Counted from the first letter of the stretch, positions 1 through 8,405 are shown. The stretch: DNA of 64,000 nucleotides from an uncultured Oceanospirillaceae bacterium (GCA_913057435.1 CAJXNY010000025.1:1-64000); one strand, 5' to 3'. Notes: generated by a model from the letters alone, not told the origin. Numbers and translations: made by a program.

Positions 1-227
1 GCTTCGCTGTGGAAGCCACTATCCGCAGTGATGGCGACGCTTTGCAGTATCCGTTTATCACCTGCTACTTTACGCATCTTGTCATGGATTTTAAGCAGCA
101 CGCGCGTGAAGGTGTGCTGTTCCTGCCCCGAGCCGTAGGCCTTGTGCATGGATCGGGCGACCGCTCTGTCCCAGCCGTTCAGGCTCGGTCGCCAGTGCTT
201 TTTTATCTTTTCAGAGACCCGCTTCAT
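1..227 (-). pseudogene. Transposase fragment (DDE type, IS1182-like), runs off the left edge
   Basis: Reading the minus strand from an ATG at 227 to the window edge gives an open frame of about 75 residues. It contains SMHKAYGSGQEQHTFTRVLL and then VAITADSGFHSEA. A T-A-D-S/A-G-F/Y-x-S-E motif is typical of the central part of IS1182/DDE_Tnp_1 transposases. The frame is closed by a stop codon only about 10 codons upstream of the ATG, so the N-terminal portion of a normal transposase is absent and this looks like a 5'-truncated remnant. The rest of the element lies outside the window, so an intact 3' end cannot be excluded. Family assignment is from motif memory. Confidence 0.6.
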
Positions 228-332
228 TCCTGGATTCGCTAACCTCCGCTCTACAGCCTGCTCCCCCTATATTTAATTTTTGTTAGCCAGGTTTGCTAAA
301 CTAGTGCCTCTCCATCATCAGTAGGCCTCAGC

Positions 333-824
333 ATGACAGACACAGACACCAGCACTGATCACAGCAGCCACTACATTCTTAATCGTGAGTACTTCACCGA
401 ATGTTTCGACGAATCTGCCAGCACCGCTACCGGCCTCAAAGCATACCGAAAGGCCATACTCTTGATCATTGGGGCCAGCATTTTTTTTGTCATGGATTTC
501 GATGTCTATGTCGCATGGTTTCTACTCGCCCTCGGCAGCGTCGAACTGCTATCCGTTCGATATAGACGAAGCTGGTGGGTTGCGCGCCAAATGATCAGCC
601 GCGCTGCGGGCAGCAAGGTTAGTATTCGGATTAATGATCAAGGTATCTTTACCGACAATACTTCTCACCAGAAAAGCATCCTCTGGAGCGATATTGCTGA
701 AATCAAGAGCACCGAGAAGGGTTTTATAGTCATCCATAATCAAGGTACTAGCTATCTTTCCAAAAGCGGCCTGGAGAAGGATTTTTTGGATTTTTTAGCC
801 GAAAAATCAAAAGCTATGACCTAA
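333..824 (+). CDS. Small membrane protein with YcxB-like C-terminal domain
   Basis: 163 residues. A polar N-terminus (ILNREYFTECFDESA) is followed by two closely spaced hydrophobic segments, roughly residues 41-55 and 58-75. A soluble beta-rich C-terminal half follows, with the pattern IRINDQGIFTDN...ILWSDIAEIKSTEKGFIVI. This resembles the YcxB-like domain, where a W-x-D/S-I motif follows two membrane helices. Function is unknown. The gene stands alone between an insertion-sequence remnant and a convergent DUF1835 gene, and only a weak Shine-Dalgarno (AGG) precedes the ATG. Its placement in an accessory patch suggests it may be strain-variable. Confidence 0.7.
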   Translation: MTDTDTSTDHSSHYILNREYFTECFDESASTATGLKAYRKAILLIIGASIFFVMDFDVYVAWFLLALGSVELLSVRYRRSWWVARQMISRAAGSKVSIRINDQGIFTDNTSHQKSILWSDIAEIKSTEKGFIVIHNQGTSYLSKSGLEKDFLDFLAEKSKAMT

Positions 825-1120
825 GTCGGGCTGTTTCTGCCCTATAACGTCCTGCTCTGCGGAAACTCAGGAGCGACAGCGAGTAAACTTTCCGTAGCAG
901 CAACTTGTATTGGCTATGTCCAGAAAAGATCAAGAACAGCTCAATAGCTTCCAACTGAGGATTTATGCCCGGAGGGTGCAGCTGTCCCACAGAAAAACGC
1001 CATGCTGTCAGCGTTTTGTCGGAGTTCTGCCATGTGGGGGCGTTGTCACCAGAGAAAGTCAGGAGCAGATCGAGGCTTTCTCAATGAAACTCCGCTCCCA
1101 CATCTAATTCAAATCGGCTT
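825..1120. other. Gap between convergent genes with no supported gene
   Basis: This 296-base stretch separates two convergent genes. Short open frames exist (for example 910-1107) but none has a convincing ribosome binding site or recognisable protein. An imperfect inverted repeat (CTGCGGAAA at about 856 against TTTCCGTAG at about 889) could form a weak stem but has no T-run. I see no terminator or RNA gene with confidence. Confidence 0.4.
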
Positions 1121-2350
1121 TCAGCCATCAGCCTTGATGCATACGCCGCCGACCCAGCGGTCCCGTGCCATTAGCTGTCGGTAATCGCGCTGGCCCGCCA
1201 GCACCGCGCGGCCAGTTTCGGTAATGCTGACAAGGTAAGTTGGCCAGCGTTCAGCGGTTGTTTCAATGCTAACCAGCGGCTGCGACGCTTCGCCTAGCTG
1301 CCGTACGATCGACCAGAACATCAGGTCGCCCAGCCAGGGCAGTGGTTCCAGTTCTCGCATGTAACGGCTAAACAGGCGGCCTGCCGGGATGCTCTGTTCA
1401 CTGGCCAGCAGTTGTAACGCCAGGGTTTCAGTCAGGCTCAGGCCGGTCACCGGGTCCGGCAGTTCTTCAAGGTGGCGTCGTAGTGCATTGGCCATCATCG
1501 GTATCGCAAGGGTGCCCTGCTCTGTTATCTGTCTGAGTGCGTTTGGGGAGTCAGCACAAAGCGCTACCCACACCTGTTCACCCAGCGCAAGCTGCGCCTC
1601 GGTTATCGGTTTGCGCTCATTTAGCCACAGGTAGCGAATTAACTCAGGGGAGAGCTGACCAATGCCAATAAAATCTTCAACGCCGGGGATCTGGTCAACA
1701 CAGATCATCTCCAGCACCACATCGGGCCGGTTGCGGTAAACGTAAGATAGCAGGAAGGCCAGGATCAGCTGGTCGAAGCTGTCATGTTCAAACCAGAACA
1801 CCACCCGCCGCCACTGTTCCATCTTGAACAGGCCTTCGTAGCTTGGCAGCGCCCGTGCTCGTACATCGTTCAACGTCATATCATAGGCCTGGGCGGCAAA
1901 CTCATAACGCATTTTGATGAACGGCTCTATCGGCAGATCATGTACCGGCCCCTGGCAAAACGGATCGGAGAATTCAAGAAACTCACCGGAGAAACCGATC
2001 AGTTCCAGTGCGTGTTTAATGTCGGTGCCGCAGCGGATATGCAGGGTTTCAGCGTCGTCGGTTACCGGCCCCGCCAGCGCAAGGCTATCAATATGTGCTT
2101 TCATTGCAGGCCAGCTATCAAAGCTGTTTTCCCGGGCGATCACCAGCTGACAATGGGTCAATTTGATTTCGCTGGGCTGTAACGTTAATCCGCGTGGATG
2201 GGAGCGCTCTATCCGCTGCACAGCGTCGGGGTGGGAGGTCTGAAGCTGTTTGAACAACTCTTTGGCCCGCTTTTTCTGCTGTTCAAGGTTCAGCTTGCCA
2301 TGGAAATAATCACGGGGTTTTGCAGGTGAGGATAATTTTTGAATAGACAT
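1121..2350 (-). CDS. DUF1835 domain-containing protein
   Basis: 409 residues, with a good ribosome binding site (CGGAG) seven bases before the ATG at 2350. Residues 1-90 resemble the capping segment often found before ankyrin-type repeats (QLVIARENSFDSWPAMKAHI). From about residue 103 the sequence LHIRCGTDIKHAL...SDPFCQGPV matches the opening of the DUF1835 domain. The following region (FWFEHDSFDQLILAFLL) matches the W/F-x-E-x-D-x-x-D-Q pattern of the same family. The C-terminal part (AERWPTYLVSITETGRAVL) looks like a winged-helix end. DUF1835 has no established biochemical role. The gene has no operon partner and faces the YcxB-like gene. Confidence 0.8.
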   Translation of the reverse strand: MSIQKLSSPAKPRDYFHGKLNLEQQKKRAKELFKQLQTSHPDAVQRIERSHPRGLTLQPSEIKLTHCQLVIARENSFDSWPAMKAHIDSLALAGPVTDDAETLHIRCGTDIKHALELIGFSGEFLEFSDPFCQGPVHDLPIEPFIKMRYEFAAQAYDMTLNDVRARALPSYEGLFKMEQWRRVVFWFEHDSFDQLILAFLLSYVYRNRPDVVLEMICVDQIPGVEDFIGIGQLSPELIRYLWLNERKPITEAQLALGEQVWVALCADSPNALRQITEQGTLAIPMMANALRRHLEELPDPVTGLSLTETLALQLLASEQSIPAGRLFSRYMRELEPLPWLGDLMFWSIVRQLGEASQPLVSIETTAERWPTYLVSITETGRAVLAGQRDYRQLMARDRWVGGVCIKADG

Positions 2351-2534
2351 ACGAACTCCGAAACATCATTAAGCCCGCGTCCGCATAACAGGCATCGATT
2401 GCCGAATTTATGGCAATCATTTCGGTTTTTCGTACTCAAGGTGAAGACGGGCGCAGCCCTTTCCGCGAACATGGATGCCAACAGGCATGGGCGAAATATA
2501 AAGAGTTAGGCGCTCGGATTCAAGCTATCCCATA

Positions 2535-2790
2535 AAAGGCTGTTGCCCAGTCAGGACTTCGATACCCGTTATTACGACATCCGTCAGGTCAGCTGGGACA
2601 GCTACATTGAAGTGCGGAGTAATCGCTACAGCGTGCCATCCGAGTACTGTGGCCAGCCGGTGACCATCCGCATCAGTCTGATAGGTGAGTTGAGTGTCTA
2701 CGATATCGGGGGCCAACTGTTGGCACAGCATATCCTGCATGCTGCCACTGAAGGCCTGTCTGCTCTCGACAGGCACGGACCATCACAATC
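2535..2790 (+). pseudogene. Remnant of an IS21-family IstA transposase (C-terminal piece)
   Basis: An open frame from about 2535 encodes DFDTRYYDIRQVSWDSYIEV, then NRYSVPSEYCGQPVTIRI and ELSVYDIGGQLLAQHIL. This is the pattern of the beta-barrel C-terminal domain of IS21 IstA and related Mu-type transposases (Y-S-V-P...V-x-x-R...V-Y). The integrase core, zinc-binding N-terminus and the partner ATPase IstB are all missing. The frame runs on to a stop at 2908, but similarity fades after about 2745 and the tail looks like unrelated read-through. It is a dead fragment that marks past insertion in this patch. Confidence 0.7.
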
Positions 2791-3194
2791 TCCTGAAAAC
2801 GACGCCGAGACGGCGGCAGGTGAAACCTGCGCAGGTGGGATTTTCATGGGTGCCTTGTATTCTGCATTCACTTTTTCATTATTAGCCCTTGTATTAGATA
2901 TTTCCTAAAAAACGAGCCAAACAGTTACGAATTATTAGCAGATAAAGCCTGACTCTATTGCGATATAGAATTAAGGAAGGGTTTCATTATTTAAAATGAC
3001 TGGAAATTAACGCAAGCTTAATAAAGCAAACTTTAATGTTATTTATTTATAATCATGAAACACTTGCGGACTTAAAAAATGAGTTTAATTAAATATTTGT
3101 ATTTACTTTTAAATCAACCACTTTAATATACCCGTAGATTTTTCAGGAGAAGATCTTTTAAATCTGTCCCTTAAACACGAAAGGAAGCGATACC
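2791..3194. other. AT-rich gap upstream of the two-repeat gene
   Basis: About 400 bases without a supported gene. It is distinctly AT-rich compared with the housekeeping part of the window (for example 3041-3120), with runs such as TTATTTATTTATAATC. It holds the downstream edge of the IS21 remnant and probably the promoter of the gene at 3195, but I could not single out a convincing -35/-10 pair. The composition suggests acquired DNA. Confidence 0.4.
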
Positions 3195-4270
3195 GTGGAA
3201 AAAAACAATACACCCTTCTTATTACCAAGCTACATTGTGTGACCAGTACCGCTGAAAGTGGTTCTGATGATATCTTCATTGAAGTACATGCAGTGCAGAA
3301 TGGATCCGAAATATTTGTTGGTCGCTACTTTGACCAGAACCCTCTGAAAATGAAAGGCTCAGGGGATAAAGATGATGCCTATGTTGACATTACAATAAAT
3401 GAGGATGATATTTCCGGCCTGGGTTATATCGATGCTTTGAAAATCAGCCTGTATGACAACGATGCCAGCAATGGCTGGAACGGAAAAGAAGATGACCGCG
3501 ACACAATTGGTCATGCTTACATCTACCGTGATGAAACTGAATATGACTCTTATAAGGTAATCGACCAGGGTGACCAGGGTTATGGGAAAGGAGACGGTCG
3601 TTATCACGTTTACTATCGAATTATTGATAAACCAATCCAGACCCTGCGTGTATTCGGCATCAAGTGTGATGAGTCCTCACGTGGATGTAATGTAGATGCT
3701 GTTGAGGCGGTATTTGCATTGGCAGAGGAGGCTTCATCTAAAGCTAGTGATGCTATGGATAAAAGCCCACGCCCACGTGCTAAAGCTATTTCCAAAGGCT
3801 TTGATATTGCATCCGAGGTACTTGGTAATATCACTGATCTGGTCGTTTGGCTGGCTGATGCCTTGGAAGGGGACGACGAAGTTTATATCCAGCATGTTGA
3901 TAGAGATAACCATAATATCCAGGGTGGCGGCTGGCCACAGGCTGGTGGCACTCAGAAAATGAACAACGATCAGCAGTTCACTTTCGGGGAAAGTGGTGTC
4001 GAGTATATCCGTGTACCGATGGACCGTGGCCCAGTAACGCTGCAGCTTCGTGAACGTGACCCTTACACCCATGATGCCTGCATCGGTTCTTATACTTTTG
4101 ATGAAAGCTATTACAACAAGTATAAGGATACCGGTTCAAGAATCGTTGTGACTGATCACTATTTCCGGGATCAGAGCAGCGGCCAGGGTGCACTTTATCA
4201 GCTGTGTATCAGCATGGGTCTTGAAAACTGGGCGGTTAACCCTGTTATTGATGAGCAAGAAGCTGGCTAA
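3195..4270 (+). CDS. Unknown two-repeat protein; 5' end in a different frame (frameshift at an A-tract)
   Basis: The best-supported start is GTG at 3195, preceded by AAGGAAG at 3181. That frame reads VEKNNTPFLLPSYIV and stops at 3240. Stepping back one base inside the A7 tract (3198-3204) joins VEK(N) to QYTLLITKLHC and the long frame ending at 4270, a product of about 358 residues. No ATG, GTG or TTG lies in the long frame upstream of 3239, and a start there would cut into the TLLITKLHC strand. The protein seems to contain two related halves. The first has TLLITKLHC...SGSDDIFIEV...LKISLYDND...DTIGHAYIY; the second has TLRVFGIKC, a helical insert of about 60 residues, then DDEVYIQHV...VTLQLRERD...ACIGSYTF. 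The Asp-rich loops hint at cation binding (inference). No signal peptide is seen and I do not recognise a family. Confidence 0.6.
3200..3206 (+). other. A-AAA-AAC slippery heptamer at the frame change
   Basis: In the frame of the GTG at 3195 the codons are GAA AAA AAC, so the seven bases AAAAAAC lie in the exact phase (X XXY YYZ) used by classical -1 ribosomal slippage sites. A -1 slip moves directly into the 1-kb frame ending at 4270. Without a slip, translation stops at 3240. No strong downstream hairpin is evident. A one-base deletion in an original A8 tract, or a sequencing error, would look the same. Confidence 0.5.
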
Positions 4271-4286
4271 TTACATTGCCGCACTT

Positions 4287-4315
4287 AAAAGCCCGCATCC
4301 TTGATGCGGGCTTTT
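4287..4315 (+). terminator. Rho-independent terminator after the two-repeat gene
   Basis: A perfect 13-base inverted repeat (AAAAGCCCGCATC / GATGCGGGCTTTT) with a 3-base loop lies 17 bases after the stop codon at 4270 and ends in a T-run. Confidence 0.9.
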
Positions 4316-4481
4316 ATCAAGAACCATCTGGATACTGACTGGATATAGCTGAATCCAACTCGGCAAAAGTACTGCAGCCCACTCCAACCTTTACCTTTCT
4401 TTACACCCTCTTTACGTATCTCAGAACAGTGGCGCTTTAGAATGCGGGCACTTTTTTCAGGTATCGAACAGGAGTCGCTCG

Positions 4482-4982
4482 ATGAAATTGACTACCCGCC
4501 CATGGTCCACTCCGCTGGTGATTGCCAGCTCTATTATTGTCACCGTCAGTGGGGTGATGATGTTTTTCCATCTGGGTGATGCGCTGGTAAAGGGTGCCCA
4601 TGAATGGCTGGGGCTGTTATTTGCTGGCGGGATGTTGCTGCACATTCTGAACCACTGGCCCACTTTCAAGCGCTATTTTTCCCAGCGGATGGCGGTGGTG
4701 ATTATGTCGGTGGTGATGGTGGCGGGAGCTGGGTTTATTGGTGCCAGCGCGATGAATGAGGATAAACACCCGGTACGGCTGGTTGTAGATCAGGTACTGG
4801 AGCTGCCGTTGAGTCGATTGGCGCTGATGCAGGATCGAAGCCTGGCTGAGATTGAGCAGGTGCTGGCGACGGCGGGGATTGAGGCGGGTGCGGAGAGTTC
4901 GCTGGAGGGGCTGGCGCAGTCAAACCAGCGCCATCCGTTTGAGCTGATGGAGCTGCTGTTTGTTGAAAACACCGTTCGTTAA
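4482..4982 (+). CDS. DUF4405 domain-containing membrane protein
   Basis: 166 residues, with AGGAG nine bases before the ATG. The N-terminal 95 residues hold three hydrophobic helices (about 11-29, 42-57 and 70-90). The pattern P-W-S-T-P-L-V-I-A-S...HEWLGLLFAGGMLLHILNHW is characteristic of the DUF4405 family, which has histidines in the membrane resembling cytochrome b-like folds. The remaining 70 residues form a soluble helical tail (LSRLALMQDRSLAEIEQVL) similar to small domains found in periplasmic or regulatory tails. A heme or redox role is plausible from the membrane histidines but not shown. It is monocistronic and convergent with the TRAP permease. Confidence 0.8.
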   Translation: MKLTTRPWSTPLVIASSIIVTVSGVMMFFHLGDALVKGAHEWLGLLFAGGMLLHILNHWPTFKRYFSQRMAVVIMSVVMVAGAGFIGASAMNEDKHPVRLVVDQVLELPLSRLALMQDRSLAEIEQVLATAGIEAGAESSLEGLAQSNQRHPFELMELLFVENTVR

Positions 4983-4991
4983 CTAACAGAT

Positions 4992-5058
4992 ATCGCCAGC
5001 AAGCTGGCTCCTACAACACAGGTGTTTTAATGCGCGTAGGAGCCAGCTTGCTGGCGAT
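4992..5058. repeat. REP-like inverted pair (23-nt arms) between convergent genes
   Basis: Two perfect inverted copies of a 23-base unit lie at 4992-5014 and 5036-5058, separated by 21 bases. Each arm itself contains the small palindrome CCAGCAAGCTGG followed by CTCCTAC. This layout (short GC-rich palindrome plus CTCCTAC tail, head-to-head pair, between gene ends) is that of REP/REPIN elements common in Pseudomonas relatives. It probably folds into a hairpin and may also act as a two-way transcript end. Confidence 0.8.
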
Positions 5059-5064
5059 CAGTGC

Positions 5065-7218
5065 TTAACTTGCAGAGTTCACAGTAGCAGGCTGAGCAAT
5101 GCCCCGGCGGCTGTAGATGAACAGGCCGATGAACACCGCCAGACCGGTAAGGCTGATCAGCATTTCATTGTGTGGCCAGAGCATGGCCACAGCACAGACA
5201 CCGCTCAATGCGCGCAGCGCGATGTTCAGCGGGCCTTCCAGGTAGCCTTCCATCAGACCAACAAACGCGTAGAGGCCAAACATAGCGAATACGAAGATAG
5301 TCATAACTTCCTGAGTACTGCCACCGATGAAGTTGGTGTAAGCGAACAGCAACGGCACGATGTACAGACCTTTGGCGATTTTCCAGGCGGTGAAGCCGGT
5401 GGCCATTGGCGGGGTTTTGGCGATTGCCGCAGCCGCAAAGGCGGTCAGGCAGACTGGCGGGGTCACGTTGGAGTCCTGCGACAGCCAGAAGATGATCATG
5501 TGGGCGGACACCAGGGTGGCTGCCAGGATGCTTGGGTCCAGTGCCTGTTCCAGCAACTGGCCTTTGAAATCAGCCGGTACCTGGGCCAGTAGCGCAATGG
5601 CGTCAGCTTCGCTCATGGGTGCGGCCAGCAATGCGAACTGCTCACCACCGATCAGCATAAAGATCATTTTTGCCTGTTCCGGCAGGTTACCGGCGGCGAT
5701 CAGGTCCACCAGTTGGGACTCGGCGATCAGGTTATACAGTGCCGGTGCCGACAGGGTTGCCAGTACGATGTAGGACGCCGTTACCGGCAGGCCCATGCCC
5801 AGAATCAGTGACGCCAGTGCCACCAGGGTCAGCATGATCAGCAAGCTGCCATCCGCCCATTGCGCCACCATCAGTGAGAAGGTGTTGCCGATGCCGGTCA
5901 TGGCAACCACGTTCACCACCAGCCCGACAGCGATCAGCAGCATGGCAGTGGTGGCCATATTTTTAGCTCCCTGAGACAGCGCATCCACTACATCGGTAAT
6001 ACCCATCGGATTTTTCGACAGCCAGGAGCTGGCAATCACCGACAGAATCGAGATACCGGCGGCGTAGGTCGGGGTAAAGCCATAGATCAGCAAAGACACC
6101 AGTACGACGAGCGGCAGCAGGTAATGCCAGCCATCTTTGAACACTTCGCCAATAGGACGGGTATCCAGTTCGACCGCATGGGCGTGGCTGCGCATCGCTT
6201 CTACCCGCACATAGAAACCGACCGACAGGAAGTACAGCAGTGCAGGCAGTGCTGCGATGGCGATGATGTCGATGTAAGGGATCTGGGTATAAGACGCCAT
6301 GATGAAGGCCCCTGCTCCCATCACCGGTGGCATCAGCTGACCACCCGTGGAGGCGGCGGCTTCAACACCGGCGGCGAATTTAGCCGGGAAGCCTGCTTTG
6401 CGCATCAGCGGGATGGTAATAACGCCGGTAGACACGGTGTTCGCAACCGATGAGCCCGATACCGAACCCATCAGACCGGAGCCCAGTACAGCCACAAAAC
6501 CTGGCCCACCAACAAAGCGACCGGCGGCGCAGCGCGACAGCTCGATGATGAAATCCCCTGCCCCGGATTTAACCAGAAAGGCACCGAACAGGATAAACAT
6601 GAATACATACGTCCAGGAGATACGGGCAATCTGGCCGAACATCCCCTCAGACGAGAAATAAGAGCGGTACAGCAGGGTTTCCAGGCTCAGCCCGGCAAAA
6701 CCGAAGATACCGTCGATATAAGGCCCCCACCAGAATACGTAGGTGAGTGCGACCACGATCATGCTGGGAATAAACCAGCCGGTGGTACGCCGTGCCATCT
6801 CCAGCGCGATAAAGATCGCACACAGTGAGGCCAGCCAGTCAGTACTGATAAACGTCACACCCCGATCATAGAGGGCGTCTTCAAAACCGATCAGGTACAG
6901 CGTACAGATAATCGCCGCGCCCCCCAGCAAAATATCCAGCACCAGTGCCAGCTTTTCCATCGCCTGGTTACTGCTGCGAAAGGCAGGCACCATCAGCGCA
7001 CACAGCAGGGCAAAGCCACCGAAATGGATGGCGGATACCCAGAGTTCCGACAGGGTGCCCAGGGTGTTGAAGTAGATATGCAGCACGGAAAACAGCGCCC
7101 CGGCCCAGTAGATAAAGCGGCCAGTTGCAGATTTTTCATCGCGCTTGGCCAGCTCCATACTTTGCAGTTTGGCAGCCGTATCCTGATCGCTCAGGCTGGC
7201 GGTGGTTGAGTCAGACAT
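5065..7218 (-). CDS. TRAP transporter permease, fused small and large subunits (TAXI type)
   Basis: 717 residues, very hydrophobic, with about 16-18 predicted membrane helices. The size is that of fused DctQM permeases used by TAXI-type TRAP systems. Residues from about 170 to 450 carry the DctM hallmarks: an FGAFLVKSGAGDFIIELS segment, SGSSVANTVSTG and the G-Q-L-M-P-P-V-M-G-A loop. A second pseudo-repeat (GMGLPVTASYIVLATLSAPAL, then DSNVTPPVCLTAFAAAAIA) follows. These systems drive uptake of a substrate, often an organic acid, with a sodium or proton gradient. The gene follows its binding protein by 87 bases holding a hairpin. A start at 7218 is preceded by AAGAAGA. The substrate cannot be told from sequence. 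Confidence 0.93.
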   Translation of the reverse strand: MSDSTTASLSDQDTAAKLQSMELAKRDEKSATGRFIYWAGALFSVLHIYFNTLGTLSELWVSAIHFGGFALLCALMVPAFRSSNQAMEKLALVLDILLGGAAIICTLYLIGFEDALYDRGVTFISTDWLASLCAIFIALEMARRTTGWFIPSMIVVALTYVFWWGPYIDGIFGFAGLSLETLLYRSYFSSEGMFGQIARISWTYVFMFILFGAFLVKSGAGDFIIELSRCAAGRFVGGPGFVAVLGSGLMGSVSGSSVANTVSTGVITIPLMRKAGFPAKFAAGVEAAASTGGQLMPPVMGAGAFIMASYTQIPYIDIIAIAALPALLYFLSVGFYVRVEAMRSHAHAVELDTRPIGEVFKDGWHYLLPLVVLVSLLIYGFTPTYAAGISILSVIASSWLSKNPMGITDVVDALSQGAKNMATTAMLLIAVGLVVNVVAMTGIGNTFSLMVAQWADGSLLIMLTLVALASLILGMGLPVTASYIVLATLSAPALYNLIAESQLVDLIAAGNLPEQAKMIFMLIGGEQFALLAAPMSEADAIALLAQVPADFKGQLLEQALDPSILAATLVSAHMIIFWLSQDSNVTPPVCLTAFAAAAIAKTPPMATGFTAWKIAKGLYIVPLLFAYTNFIGGSTQEVMTIFVFAMFGLYAFVGLMEGYLEGPLNIALRALSGVCAVAMLWPHNEMLISLTGLAVFIGLFIYSRRGIAQPATVNSAS

Positions 7219-7260
7219 AGGATTCTTCTTATGATCAGAGGGTGCAGGAATATCCAGGGT

Positions 7261-7292
7261 GACGCCCCCTGCACGATTGCCAGGGGTGCGTC
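7261..7292 (-). other. Hairpin between binding protein and permease genes
   Basis: GACGC-CCCCTG (7261-7271) pairs with CAGGGG-T-GCGTC (7281-7292), leaving one bulged base and a 9-base loop. There is no T-run. Such intercistronic hairpins in transporter operons commonly protect the upstream binding-protein message, giving more binding protein than permease. That role is inferred. Confidence 0.55.
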
Positions 7293-7305
7293 TTGATCGG
7301 GCCTG

Positions 7306-8337
7306 TTATTTCGCCGCGATCAGGTGAGCAGGGATTTCGATGCCCTGTTCTTTGTAGTAACGCGCGGCACCTGGATGCAGGGGTGCGGGCAGGCCAGCAA
7401 TCGCTTTCTGCAGCGACATCGCTTTGGTCGCTTTATGGATGCCATTGAGGAACGGCAGGTTTTCGTAGAATGTTTTGGTCAGCAGGTAAACATCCTGCTC
7501 AGACACATCATCACGCACGGCGAGGAAGTTCGGCTGTGCCATGGTGCGGATCTCTTTGCTCTGGCCCGGGTAGGTGTTAGCCGGGATCACAAATCGGGTC
7601 CACAGCTTGTAAGGGCCATTGGCCTGTTTGATCTGTTCATCAGTGACATCCAGCACCTGGATATCATTCCCTAGTGCCGCATACGCACGGGTAATGGCAC
7701 TGGTTGGGACACCTGATGGGATGTTCATGCCTTCAATAGTGCCGTTCTGTAATGCATCAGCAGAGGCACCGTAACCCATATATGCCAGATTGAAGCCTTC
7801 CGGATTGATCGACAGGTTGTTAAGAATGGTACGGCCCGAACCTTCTGTGCCAGAATTCTTCTTACCAATGGAGAACTTTTTACCATTGAGGGCAGCCATA
7901 TCAGTGATCGTACCCGTCTGGGCATATTCACTTTTTACCACAAACTGTTCTACGTTCTGCCACAACATAGTGACAGAACGCAGGTGTTTCTGTGGACCGG
8001 AGTTAGCAATCCGTCCTTCACCGTTCCATGCCCAGCCGCCGTACAGCCCCATCAGGATGGCAAACTGTGCTTCATTTTCACGCAGCAATTTAACATTCTC
8101 ACCTGAACCGGCAGAGTTAATCGCAGACATGGAGATTTTATGACTCGGTTCCAGTTTAATTTTAGTCAGGGTCGCCAGTGCTACGCCCACTGGGTAATAG
8201 GTTCCGCCAGTGGATGCGGTGGCCAGTACGTAAGAACGCTTTTCAGCGGCCATCGCCTGAGTCGCTGCGCCAACCGCAGTGCTCAGTACCAGCGCTGCGC
8301 CCAGGCCTTTGATCAAACGGCGTTTAGTGATGTTCAT
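7306..8337 (-). CDS. TAXI family TRAP transporter solute-binding protein
   Basis: 343 residues from the ATG at 8337, which has AAGGAA nine bases upstream; an open frame extends further but adds an implausible leader. The N-terminus (NITKRRLIKGLGAALVLS...QAMAAE) is a signal peptide with paired arginines, possibly Tat-compatible. The mature protein opens with SYVLATASTGGTYYPVGVAL, the typical start of the TAXI (TRAP-associated extracytoplasmic immunogenic) family. Later segments (GYGASADALQNGTIEGMNIP, LWTRFVIPANTYPGQ) also fit. It would capture the substrate in the periplasm for the downstream permease. It is the first gene after a sigma-54 promoter. Confidence 0.93.
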   Translation of the reverse strand: MNITKRRLIKGLGAALVLSTAVGAATQAMAAEKRSYVLATASTGGTYYPVGVALATLTKIKLEPSHKISMSAINSAGSGENVKLLRENEAQFAILMGLYGGWAWNGEGRIANSGPQKHLRSVTMLWQNVEQFVVKSEYAQTGTITDMAALNGKKFSIGKKNSGTEGSGRTILNNLSINPEGFNLAYMGYGASADALQNGTIEGMNIPSGVPTSAITRAYAALGNDIQVLDVTDEQIKQANGPYKLWTRFVIPANTYPGQSKEIRTMAQPNFLAVRDDVSEQDVYLLTKTFYENLPFLNGIHKATKAMSLQKAIAGLPAPLHPGAARYYKEQGIEIPAHLIAAK

Positions 8338-8389
8338 CTTGGTTTCCTTATGCTTGTTGTTATGCAGACGGATAAACTGCACAGCATAG

Positions 8390-8405
8390 AGCAAGGAACG
8401 GGCCA
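8390..8405 (-). promoter_or_regulatory. Sigma-54 (-24/-12) promoter for the TAXI TRAP operon
   Basis: On the minus strand the sequence is TGGCCCGTTCCTTGCT. Compared with the RpoN consensus TGGCACG-N4-TTGCW, 11 of the 12 defined bases match, and the GG and GC doublets are exactly 10 bases apart. The predicted start is near 8379, giving a leader of about 42 bases before the ATG at 8337. The gene immediately upstream encodes an NtrC-type sigma-54 activator, which makes the assignment strong. Confidence 0.82.

Noticed and set aside
910-1107. Two overlapping short open frames after the YcxB-like gene
   Set aside because: No ribosome binding site, no recognisable protein, and both lie in a gap between convergent genes.
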